Assembly: GCA_947476825.1 (NCBI GenBank)
Contig: CANJRV010000015.1
Span: 1 to 43,858, forward strand
From: Bacteroidota bacterium
GTDB lineage: Bacteria > Bacteroidota > Bacteroidia > Chitinophagales > Chitinophagaceae
DNA: 43,858 nucleotides
Direction: 5' to 3'
Shown here: in pieces, positions 25,837 through 34,015 of the stretch
Numbering within the stretch: the first letter of the stretch is position 1
Layout: every line of letters starts with the position of its first letter
Notes under the pieces: model-generated
The model's database searches: none
Told to the model about the DNA's origin: nothing
The model's input: only the letters and a program-made list of their open reading frames with translations
Translations under genes and position numbers: made by a program

Positions 25837-27405
25837 TTATGTGGTTGAATCCATTGCGGCTGGCGAATTGATATTTTCATAGTAATGTTTAATCCTATTT
25901 ACTTCTACCTCTAGCTTTTCAATTTCTCTTTCTATGTCTTGTAAATTTGTTTCAATGATTTTTGCATGCATAGGATTAACGAATAAATTTACCCGTAAAT
26001 GAATCATGTCATTGTTTCGATATTCGTCTATTAATGACTTGAAAGAATTAGTAGATGTTTGTATGACTTGTACTCTATTTTCCCATTCTCGTAAAGCGCT
26101 TGGGTGGGCTGTTTTGTAGGTGTTTTTTTGTTGCGCTTTAACTATGGCATTCAATTTATATTCTTTGCCATTGATGTAGATGAATTGGTTCAATCCTTTT
26201 CTAATCTTATAAGAGCCATGCTGACTGTATTCGTTGTGGTATTGAAAACCAAATCTATACAATAGCATATTGCTTTCTGTTTGGGTATTTAATTTTTTAT
26301 AATCTTCAATGAGTATGGCAGATTCAAATGGCATCCCAATTATCTTGTAATAGTCTTTGTGGTGTGGCGCTAATTCTGTTACATTCTCTTCTTGAATAAA
26401 GCTGGTTTCTGATTTTACATCTGCATCGAATTCTTTTATTTCTGCTTTTAAGTCGGTTAAATCTAAGGATAATGCATAGCCATGTTTTTGAATAGCATCC
26501 TGAACAAATTGAGAAACGGTTTGTTTCTGCTCTGCTTCATTCCACAAGCATTCTTTAATTAAAAAACAGTCCATCAAATCCACTGCCAAACGATTGTTTA
26601 AAAAAGCGGAGGTCCTTAATAGCCTAACTATTTTGCGCCATCTTCTATCTGAAATATAAATTTGTTTTTCTTTGTTTTCTTCTTTCTCATTGTATTCCTC
26701 TACAAAGCTTCGAACTACATGTATGATATTAAATACATTTTCAGGAAGTTGAATTTTATCTATGCGTGCGTGCCAAGTAGAATATTCTTGTTCTGTAATT
26801 TTTAATTCTTCTGTAACTGTATCTGCATACGCATTTAATGGTTTTGAAATCATCGCATTGAAGCTTTCTTTTTCATGTACGCTATCTACAATCAATCGGA
26901 CTAAAAATCTATCCCATAAAGCTTCTAATCCTTCTCCTTTATTCGGCAGTTCATTCGATGCAGAAATCAATGCTTTCATTGGCACTTTAATTTCTTGTTC
27001 TCCATTGCGATAGAGCTTTTCGTTAAGTACAGTTAGTAATGCATTTTGTATAGAAGGTCCAGCCTTCCAAATCTCATCTAAAAATACTACGGTTGCAGAA
27101 GGTAAATAATTGTTGACGATACGTTCGTACTTGTCCTGGTCTTTGAGTTGTGAAATAGAAACTGGCCCAAATATTTCATCAGGTGTACTAAATCGATTCA
27201 TTAATTATTCAAAGGATTGACCGTCTTTGAATGCAAATTTAAGTCGACGAGCTGTTAAGCTTTTCGCGACACCAGGTGAACCTAATAGAAAAATACTTTC
27301 GCCTGCAATTGCCGATAGAAGGGTAAGCGCAATGGCTTCTTCTTTTTCAAATACACCATCATTCAGCCTTTTCAGTAATTCACTTATTTTTTCTTTTACT
27401 ACCAT
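25837..27405 (-). pseudogene. MoxR-family AAA+ ATPase (RavA-like), interrupted by an in-frame stop
   Basis: One frame runs from 27405 to 25837 with a single TAA at 27205-27207. Before it are 66 codons with Walker A GSPGVAKS and ending DGQSFE; after it come L and MNRFSTPDEIFGPVS, then Walker B TVVFLDEIW, the sensor ISASNELP and a RavA-type C-terminal region. Family members read FEYLMSRFSTPDEIFGP here, so the TAA replaces a Tyr codon by one base change. MoxR ATPases are chaperone-like and pair with VWA proteins; the partner gene directly downstream is also broken. A restart at the ATG at 27201 would lack Walker A. Confidence 0.88.
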
Positions 27406-27581
27406 CTTCGTTTTCTTTCCATTTTATTTTGTGTATGCCAAGGCAATATTTTTGGATTAAAAAAAATATTCTATCAGTATTAATCTGCAGTAAGTATGCT
27501 TTTAACAAAACGTAAAATTAAGAAAATAGAACTGATTTTGTTTTATTTTTCTATTCTTTAAAAATGGGATTTACATGTCTT

Positions 27582-29495
27582 TTACGAATGGAAATGATAC
27601 AATAGTTCTATACTGTAATTTCTTTTCGGCATTATTCTTCCAACTATACTTTCATATCGCTCATTGAATAGATTCAACGCCTTGAAAGTGTATTCCATAC
27701 TGCTTCTGCGTATATGATGTCGATAGGCAAAGAATAGGTTTGACGTTTTATAAGGCATTAGATATTGGCTCTCATCCGTAGTTACAAATCGATAGCCCGT
27801 ATAAGCGAATACATATTTCATGTCTATTTTTTTTGTTGAAAAACCAATATTTGTTTTGAATTGATAACGTGGTACATACGGTATTTGTTTGCCAATGGAA
27901 AAGTCATTTGTAATTTTTGATTCCTTAGTGTAGGATAAAGTATAGGCATATAGAAGCCCTACATGTAATCTTTTAGGTTCGACCTCGGTGCGTGTAGGAT
28001 TCGTTTTATTCTGATGAGACAAAGCATTTAATTGAATGTGATAATTTGTATTTATTTCTAATCCTTTGCTTTCTACTTGTTGGATATTATGAGGAGTAAG
28101 GATGGCATTGCCAAACCATGAAATCCAATTGTCGACCTCGCGTTGGTAGGCTGTACATTCTGCATCTAGATTAGATTTATTACGAGCGTGTTTATATGTG
28201 ACGCCACTTTCCAAATTCTTACTCAACTCTGGTTGTAAGTTTATATTTCCACCTGGATTGAAATATAATTCATTGAGGGTTGGTGCTCGATAATTTTTTG
28301 AAACGCAAGTAAATAAATTCACACCTCGCATGACTTTCGCATTGGCTGCAATCTTCATTACCCATTGTAATTGGAAAATAGAACTGTATTCTTTTTGTAC
28401 TTGTGTTTCGATGGAAATACGTTTTGCAATATTTTCTATGGTATAAAATAAAGACACACTTCCCTTCGTTAAGTTAGCATCTTTTTGCTGTAATATTTGA
28501 TTTGAATTACCAGCAAATTGAACGGAAACCCTTTGGTTCTTGTACAGACTATATTGCAAAGTATATTGCATTGGAATGCTTATTATATCAGCGTTGTAGG
28601 ATATTTTACTATTTGTATCCACATAGGCATACTGTTCTTTATTCATGCCAGTTAAAAATATTTGCTTGCATTTGTTTTTTGTTTTGTTCCATTGAATTAC
28701 AGACCGAAATGAATTTGTTTTTTCTTCCTTCGCACTGGTTTCTTCAAAGATTGTGGGTGGAATATTTCGTATATTTTGTTGCATCCAAATATGCACGGAG
28801 ACAAGATTGTAGGCATTCATTTTATAAGCGAAGTCATTTAATAAGCCAATGTTTTTGTATTCTGCATGCTGAAGTAAAATAGATTCGTTTTTATCTAGAT
28901 AATCAGTTACATATTCATTTTTGCCAGAAGAAATAAAAGCCTTTAATTGATTATACATTTTTTGGGAATGATAAGAGCTACTCAAAAATAAAGATTGGTT
29001 ACGCAAAGATTCATAACCTAATCCAACTCGAATATCCTTAGATGTAGAGTCGAAATTGGTTTCATTCGATAACTGAATACTTCCGCCGATCGTATGTGTT
29101 TGCATATTGTTGCCATATTCAATATTAATATTTTCAAAAAAAGATACAGGGATACTGCTTATGTCGGAAAGCCCTGTCATGGCATTATTGAGCTGCATGC
29201 CTTGCCAAGTGACACTTGTTTGCGCAGCAGAACTTCCTCTTAAGCTTATGGTACTTAAAGAGCCAACACCATAATTTTTTACAAATACATTGCTGTGCAA
29301 TTGCAATAATAACGGCATTGTATTTTGGGTATAAAAGCGAGTTGTCGATGAATCTATTTGTTGACTTGCACTAAATTTTTTTTTGATTTTTTTATCCTGA
29401 ATGATAATGTCAGGAAGTTTCTTTTCTTTAGTTACTTGGGCGAATAACTTAGGTTGACACACCATTAACAATAAGAAGTAGATGCTAAATTTCAT
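27582..29495 (-). CDS. btuB: TonB-dependent outer-membrane receptor, BtuB-like
   Basis: 637 residues: signal peptide (1-19), a possible TonB box around LPDIIIQ, a plug domain (about 50-150, with NVFVKNYGVGSLSTISLRG and INIEYGNN) and a 22-strand-type barrel ending in YSIELLYHF. The short length and the DELYFNPGGN-like NELYFNPGGN strand fit vitamin/cobalamin receptors rather than SusC-type carbohydrate receptors. It is the last gene of the riboswitch-controlled operon, 4 bases after the BtuG-like gene, so cobalamin (or a corrinoid) is the likely substrate. The inner-membrane BtuCDF transporter is not in the window. Confidence 0.85.
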   Translation of the reverse strand: MKFSIYFLLLMVCQPKLFAQVTKEKKLPDIIIQDKKIKKKFSASQQIDSSTTRFYTQNTMPLLLQLHSNVFVKNYGVGSLSTISLRGSSAAQTSVTWQGMQLNNAMTGLSDISSIPVSFFENINIEYGNNMQTHTIGGSIQLSNETNFDSTSKDIRVGLGYESLRNQSLFLSSSYHSQKMYNQLKAFISSGKNEYVTDYLDKNESILLQHAEYKNIGLLNDFAYKMNAYNLVSVHIWMQQNIRNIPPTIFEETSAKEEKTNSFRSVIQWNKTKNKCKQIFLTGMNKEQYAYVDTNSKISYNADIISIPMQYTLQYSLYKNQRVSVQFAGNSNQILQQKDANLTKGSVSLFYTIENIAKRISIETQVQKEYSSIFQLQWVMKIAANAKVMRGVNLFTCVSKNYRAPTLNELYFNPGGNINLQPELSKNLESGVTYKHARNKSNLDAECTAYQREVDNWISWFGNAILTPHNIQQVESKGLEINTNYHIQLNALSHQNKTNPTRTEVEPKRLHVGLLYAYTLSYTKESKITNDFSIGKQIPYVPRYQFKTNIGFSTKKIDMKYVFAYTGYRFVTTDESQYLMPYKTSNLFFAYRHHIRRSSMEYTFKALNLFNERYESIVGRIMPKRNYSIELLYHFHS

Positions 29496-29499
29496 GATG

Positions 29500-30576
29500 C
29501 TAATTAAAAATAAAACTATTGCTACCTATACCACATTGGTAATGCTGCAGGAGTTGCCCATCATGGCTATATTCGTACACAGTGCTTTGTTGTGTAAAAC
29601 CTTTTGGATCGGAAAGGAAAATGTGGTGTGTCACGGAGTCAATACCAATACCATAAAAATAGGAATTGCTATAAGCTTGTATCAGTGCGGTTTTGGGTAG
29701 TGTTGTATCTGTAATATTCATTCTATAGACTCCATTATTGGAAGAGCCTCCATTGTAATTGACGAGGAGGTAATACAGGTTTTCCTTCGCCGCATCTATT
29801 GTCAATCTAAATGGATCTTTCTCCGAACCGAATGCAAATGATTTGACCATTGTATTCGTATTTGGATCTATGCAGGTCAAGAAAGATGCTTTGTTTTTAT
29901 ATTTATTGCCTGATAAAATCCAAAGCAAATTGTTTTTGTCTTGAACGATATCATGTGCAGCATAACCTGCAATATGTATTTTTTCGACCAATTGGTTTGT
30001 GTTGGCATTTATTTTTAGAATTTGATTGCAGGCAGTATCCCAATTTGTAATCCATACGGAACCATTGTACAAAAGCATTTGTTCCGCATTATTATACTCT
30101 AAAGTGATGGTGCTAGTGATGGTGTTTGAAACTAAATCCAATACATAAATGTTTGGGTAATACAAGGAAGCTACATAGGCCGTCTGGGCATTTACTTGTA
30201 GTATTTGTCGTGGGAAATGGATATTAGAAATGACAATTTTTTCTTTAAATGTAAGTCCATCCAATACTACAATTTTATTCGAATTGTTGACCGCGATATA
30301 ATAACAGCCGTTCATGTATACTATTTTATTTGCTATGTCACCAAGCTGTTTTTGGTTGGTCGTTTGGTAAATGGATTGGGTAACAAGTCCAGTGCTAAAA
30401 TCGATAAAAGAAAGTTCACTATTGTTGTTGCCAAAGGAGCCTTCATTCAAAACCAATACACCTTTATGTGCAAATTGGAGTAGCACATTTGCATCTGGAT
30501 TTGGCTTGTCTTTTACACACGAGAAGCAGGTTAAAATGACAAGCCAATAGATAGTATGTTTTACCAAAGGGTTCAT
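29500..30576 (-). CDS. btuG: Surface beta-propeller lipoprotein, BtuG-like (DUF5074/YncE-like)
   Basis: 358 residues with a lipoprotein signal (Cys20 in CFSC, then VKDKPNPD). The body is a YncE-like propeller whose first blade reads GVLVLNEGSFGNNNSELSFID, followed by GDIANKIVYMNGCYYIAVNNSNKIVVLD, the pattern of the Bacteroides protein BtuG. BtuG caps the BtuB receptor on the cell surface and binds cobalamin very tightly. Here it is also directly upstream of a BtuB-like gene and under a B12 riboswitch, which makes the assignment strong, though binding residues were not checked. Its ATG overlaps the upstream gene's stop (ATGA). Confidence 0.82.
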   Translation of the reverse strand: MNPLVKHTIYWLVILTCFSCVKDKPNPDANVLLQFAHKGVLVLNEGSFGNNNSELSFIDFSTGLVTQSIYQTTNQKQLGDIANKIVYMNGCYYIAVNNSNKIVVLDGLTFKEKIVISNIHFPRQILQVNAQTAYVASLYYPNIYVLDLVSNTITSTITLEYNNAEQMLLYNGSVWITNWDTACNQILKINANTNQLVEKIHIAGYAAHDIVQDKNNLLWILSGNKYKNKASFLTCIDPNTNTMVKSFAFGSEKDPFRLTIDAAKENLYYLLVNYNGGSSNNGVYRMNITDTTLPKTALIQAYSNSYFYGIGIDSVTHHIFLSDPKGFTQQSTVYEYSHDGQLLQHYQCGIGSNSFIFN

Positions 30577-31565
30577 AGCTTAGTAAAGAAATTTGTTATC
30601 GTTTTTTCATTTTTGTAATGCACGGAAAGTAAATAATTGCCACGCGGTAAATTGCTTGTCTGTATTGGGTTTGCGGTAAATGCATGTGTAGACAATAACA
30701 CACCTTCCATACTGTAAATAGAATAAGAAATAGGTCTTAATTGACTTTGGATAAAAAGAATATCTTGCGTTGGATTCGGATAGATGGAAATATCCATTTT
30801 GTTGTCGACAGTAATTGTACTGGTAGGATATTGATGATGTATAATTCCCAATGCATCTAAATCAAAACCGCCAGTTGGAAATGGAGTTGGGTAGGGGTCA
30901 TTTATTTTGTTTTGATTGGCATCACGTGTACAATTATTTTCTGCAATGGAACCAACTACATCTATGATTTTGATATAGTGAATTTGGTTGAGATCAAGTC
31001 CACTTGGATTATTCAAATCACTTAAATCAAATGGTGTTCCCCAGCTGCCAATATATTTTCCAGCTAAATTTTCAATTTGTTGAGCGTCAATATACTCGCC
31101 TGTTCCAGCGATTTGTGTATTGGTATCTACATTGGTATAAGCGGGGAAACGAAAATATTGATTGCCATCATTGCTCACTTCTACGAATGCTAATTCGCTA
31201 TAGGCTTGGTTAGAATCTAATGGATTTCTGAAGCCATTTTCGAAGATGGCAAAATCAGGTCCTGCTTTATCTTGAATCGCATTGGCTACATAATAAATAG
31301 CAATACCGCCATCACCTAAGCTTACAACATCTGCATCTGCAATGCCAAAAGCTAAACTACTATCTCCATGGTTTACAAGGCCTAAACTAGTGTTTGCAAT
31401 ATCCATCCATCCTCGTTGAATGCTACATTCATTTCCCCAATCTACAATGATATTACTGTCTTTATAAATTGCCTCACTGCCTGTAAGTCCAGCTTGTGGC
31501 GCATATTGCCCATGACTTTGCAAGTAGGCTAGTGAGAAAATAATAAAGAGAAGGAATGGTTTCAT
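30573..31565 (-). CDS. T9SS-sorted surface protein of the cobalamin operon, unknown function
   Basis: 330 residues: signal peptide (ending SHGQ), an unrecognised beta-rich domain (about 20-245) and a T9SS type A sorting domain (ISIYPNPTQDILFI to the end). Notable segments are VDWGNECSIQRGWMDIA, GGIAIYYVANAIQDKAGPDFAIFENGF, the VEVSNDGNQYFRFP strand and a Cys-containing loop NNCTRDANQNKINDPYPTP. The segment pattern is that of uncharacterised Bacteroidota surface proteins. Placement between btuH- and btuG-like genes under one riboswitch, and the ATGA overlap with btuG, argue for a role in corrinoid capture. Confidence 0.8.
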   Translation of the reverse strand: MKPFLLFIIFSLAYLQSHGQYAPQAGLTGSEAIYKDSNIIVDWGNECSIQRGWMDIANTSLGLVNHGDSSLAFGIADADVVSLGDGGIAIYYVANAIQDKAGPDFAIFENGFRNPLDSNQAYSELAFVEVSNDGNQYFRFPAYTNVDTNTQIAGTGEYIDAQQIENLAGKYIGSWGTPFDLSDLNNPSGLDLNQIHYIKIIDVVGSIAENNCTRDANQNKINDPYPTPFPTGGFDLDALGIIHHQYPTSTITVDNKMDISIYPNPTQDILFIQSQLRPISYSIYSMEGVLLSTHAFTANPIQTSNLPRGNYLLSVHYKNEKTITNFFTKL

Positions 31566-31618
31566 GAATGTTGGTTGTACTCGCTATTGTTAAGGAATCT
31601 TTTTTTGATGGATGTATT

Positions 31619-31695
31619 GCGGCAACGATTGTAGTGAAAATCCTTTTTGCGGCGAAGCAAGCAAAAAGATTGGAACGGAAAGCGTGTGTGCCGCC
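31619..31695 (+). repeat. 77-bp imperfect palindromic repeat, copy C
   Basis: Same 77-base element as at 14841 and 16997 (inverted). It starts GCGGCAACGATTGTAGTG, contains CTTTTTGC and GCAAAAAG arms, and ends GTGTGTGCCGCC. This copy lies inside the cobalamin operon, between the btuH-like gene and the second gene. Confidence 0.85.
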
Positions 31696-31700
31696 CATGG

Positions 31701-31820
31701 TGTAGCATTAATTTTTTTTCAAAAAATACGCTACACCATTACATTGTAGAATCAATTTTTTTTCAAAAAATACGCTACAGTATACTTCGGTAGCATTAAT
31801 TTTTTTTTTAATACGCTACA
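31701..31820. repeat. Three tandem hairpin repeats
   Basis: Three units at 31701-31735, 31745-31779 and 31790-31820, spaced 9-10 bases apart. Each runs TGTAGCATTAA-T(8-10)-CAAAAAATAC-GCTACA or a close variant. TGTAGC pairs with GCTACA (8-bp stem GGTGTAGC/GCTACACC in the first) and the inner T run pairs with the A run. All three would fold in the operon mRNA just after the btuH-like stop. Confidence 0.85.
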
Positions 31821-31858
31821 GTACATTGCCGTTAGTTTATATATTGAATAGCCATGAA

Positions 31859-32848
31859 TTATTTAATTATCTTTTGATAAAAGACTTGTTGTCCTTTGTA
31901 TATTTTAACAAAATACATTCCATTGGCGAATGTGTGGGTATCTATTTTTTGTTTGCTGAATGAAGAAATGGAACCATGTAGAAGTGCTCTGCCGTGGATG
32001 TCTACGACTTCATATGTAATGTCTATGTCAGACGCATTAGCCATATTGATTTCTGTTTCAAATGGATTTGGATACACCGAAATAAGATCAGCCTTGCTTA
32101 GTTCTTGAATGCCGTTGGGGAAAATTACAATGTCGTCCATACAGAAATAAGCAGGGGTATTGATGTATGATCCTGTTGTGTCACTAGAGGATAAGGTATA
32201 GGTGAGGCTATCTACTAATCCTAAAGCAACTGTACTTACCCATTGCCAATCTTTCACAATATAATCGTTCGCATTATTGGCATTGCGGAAGTCTGCAAGG
32301 TAAAAATGAATGGTGTCTATTTTTGGTGTTCCATTGAGCCAACCTGTAATATTTACTTTGAAATAATCAGGGTCGTTGCCAGTTGCTCCACCAAATTTTT
32401 TAGCGAATCCATCTCCATTTTGCATAGATCGATAGGCAATGGTGCTATTGGTAATATAGAATCCATTAACTGTAGAAGCTACGGCAAATCGAATATGATT
32501 ATACTGTTCAAAAAAGCTTTCGTAAGCTACTGCGTAAATGGCTGTTGTATTGTGTCCGATGCCAGGAAAAGCAGCGCAGTCATTGGTGTCATAGCTTATC
32601 GACATACTGTCTTTTAATCGAGAATAGGCCCAACCGCTCCAATAATCACCAAATGAACTCGTGTCATTTCGATTGGTAAAAGATGCACTTCCAGAAGAGA
32701 AAATGGTTTCGCCTGGAACACCAGGATTGCCTTTCCAATAACTGGTCCCTGTCGGTAATCCGGAGGATAGATTTTCGAAAGTTGCGTTTTGTGCAAAGCC
32801 TAATTTAGCGACAAGAAGCAAGAGAAGAAGTGTACAAGTTTTTTTCAT
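31859..32848 (-). CDS. btuH: DUF4465 (BtuH-like) cobalamin-binding protein candidate, T9SS-sorted
   Basis: 329 residues: signal peptide (1-19), a DUF4465 domain (about 20-245) and a T9SS type A sorting domain (ISVYPNPFETEINM to the end). DUF4465 hallmarks are SYWKGNPG, SGWAYSRLKD, STIAYRSMQNGDGFAKKFGG, NDPDYFKVNI, FYLADFR and TPAYFCMDDI. In gut Bacteroides this family (BtuH) comprises cobalamin-binding surface lipoproteins; here the lipid anchor is replaced by T9SS export and attachment. It is the first gene after the B12 riboswitch, which strongly supports the role. Binding itself is inferred. Confidence 0.82.
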   Translation of the reverse strand: MKKTCTLLLLLLVAKLGFAQNATFENLSSGLPTGTSYWKGNPGVPGETIFSSGSASFTNRNDTSSFGDYWSGWAYSRLKDSMSISYDTNDCAAFPGIGHNTTAIYAVAYESFFEQYNHIRFAVASTVNGFYITNSTIAYRSMQNGDGFAKKFGGATGNDPDYFKVNITGWLNGTPKIDTIHFYLADFRNANNANDYIVKDWQWVSTVALGLVDSLTYTLSSSDTTGSYINTPAYFCMDDIVIFPNGIQELSKADLISVYPNPFETEINMANASDIDITYEVVDIHGRALLHGSISSFSKQKIDTHTFANGMYFVKIYKGQQVFYQKIIK

Positions 32849-32882
32849 TTTGTTTTTTTAGCATGAATAAATAATGGGAAAT

Positions 32883-32915
32883 GAAAAATAAATAGGTAAG
32901 GAGTTTGCCTATTTA
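32883..32915 (-). terminator. Terminator hairpin of the riboswitch expression platform
   Basis: On the minus strand TAAATAGG (32915-32908) pairs with CCTATTTA (32896-32889) and is followed by TTTTTC. It lies between the B12 box and the first ATG of the operon, where a cobalamin-controlled terminator is expected. Confidence 0.6.
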
Positions 32916-32941
32916 CCGCTGACTTTATTCCCGAAGTCATC

Positions 32942-33125
32942 GAAAGTGTTGTATGTGGCAGGTCTTCTGACTTACTCTATTTTTGTTGTTACCTTCCCGC
33001 TTTGTGGAGGTTGCAGTGGTTTATAAACAACAAATTTGCAGAGCTTACAGCACCGGGCAGTGTTACTGAATTTCACAGTATTCCCTTTTCACCTTATTAT
33101 TAAAAATAAAATTGAAGGCACCAAA
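32942..33125 (-). ncRNA. Cobalamin riboswitch
   Basis: The minus strand carries the B12 box GTCAGAAGACCTGCC (rc of 32957-32971), preceded by the class elements GGTGAAAAGGGAATACTGTG, AACACTGCCCGGTGCTGTAA and CGGGAAGGTAACAAC in the right order and distance. It controls the leftward operon starting at 32848. Cobalamin binding is expected to switch the uptake genes off through the hairpin at 32883-32915. The remaining part of the gap, 33142-33280, shows no gene. Confidence 0.95.
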
Positions 33126-33133
33126 TACAGGGG

Positions 33134-33141
33134 CAAATATA
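33134..33141 (-). promoter_or_regulatory. -7 promoter box upstream of the cobalamin riboswitch
   Basis: Minus-strand TATATTTG fits TAnnTTTG and lies about 10-15 bases before the first conserved riboswitch elements. No TTTG is seen at -33. Confidence 0.45.
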
Positions 33142-33280
33142 GAAAGATATATGAATAATTGGGTTTTAATTATTCGGGTTTCGTAAAAGTGCTTTGTAAA
33201 TAGAACAGAGGACTGCTTCTAATTATAGAAACATTATTGAATTGATTTTAAAGGGAATAAGCGTGCAGTTCTAATGCTTT

Positions 33281-34015
33281 TTACTTATTTTTTTGTTCAT
33301 CCAAATAGGCTGAAGCTTTTTTGAAATCAGCTTCTGTATCGATAGAAATGCCCACATGATCTACAATAGCAAGGTGTATTGGAATTCCATTTTCTAATAA
33401 ACGGAGGTTTTCTAGCTTTTCTATTTTCTCTAATTTGGATGGCGCTAAAGAAGTAAAATGAAGTAATGCTTCTTTGCGATAGGCATATACGCCTATATGT
33501 TGGAAGTGTGTGCAGGCTTCATTTACGTCGCGTACATAAGGAATGGTAGCCCGCGAAAAATAAAGGGCTTTACCAAAATTATCTACAACCACTTTAACAC
33601 AGTTTGGATCTTCTAGTTTTGTAGAATCTGTTATTGGCAACATCAGTGATGCAATTTTTACATCTGGGTTTTGAAATAATGCTAACACAGAAGCTAAAGA
33701 TTGTTTGTCTATAAAGGGTTCATCGCCTTGTATATTCACAATGATGTCTGCATTCATTTGTTTGGCTGCTTCTGCAATTCGGTCACTTCCACTTTCATGT
33801 AATTGGGTACTAAAAAATATCGTCCCTCCGCAAGATTCTATTTCGTTTTGAATAAGTTCATGGTCACAAACAACAATAACTTCATCAAATAATTTCGTTT
33901 CCACTACAGCTTCATAGGTGCGACGTATAATGGTTTTGCCATGCAATTCCTGCATCAGTTTAGCTGGAAATCTTGTGGCATGGTATCGAGCGGGAATGAG
34001 TGCTATTGTTTTCAT
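33281..34015 (-). CDS. kdsB: 3-deoxy-manno-octulosonate cytidylyltransferase
   Basis: 244 residues, full length. The N-terminal nucleotide loop IPARYHATRFPAKL, the NIQGDEPFI metal site and VCDHELI segments are those of KdsB, which activates Kdo with CTP for attachment to lipid A in LPS synthesis. The start overlaps the PAP2 gene stop by ATGA, so it is translated with the upstream LPS-related genes. Confidence 0.96.
   Translation of the reverse strand: MKTIALIPARYHATRFPAKLMQELHGKTIIRRTYEAVVETKLFDEVIVVCDHELIQNEIESCGGTIFFSTQLHESGSDRIAEAAKQMNADIIVNIQGDEPFIDKQSLASVLALFQNPDVKIASLMLPITDSTKLEDPNCVKVVVDNFGKALYFSRATIPYVRDVNEACTHFQHIGVYAYRKEALLHFTSLAPSKLEKIEKLENLRLLENGIPIHLAIVDHVGISIDTEADFKKASAYLDEQKNK

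Noticed and set aside
27205-27207. UAA reassigned to Tyr in this organism
   Set aside because: TAA ends many intact genes here (for example rpoD and mreB neighbours), so the code is standard.
31701-31820. CRISPR-like look of three evenly spaced repeats
   Set aside because: Spacers are only 9-10 bases, units are themselves full hairpins with low complexity, there are only three, and no cas gene is present.
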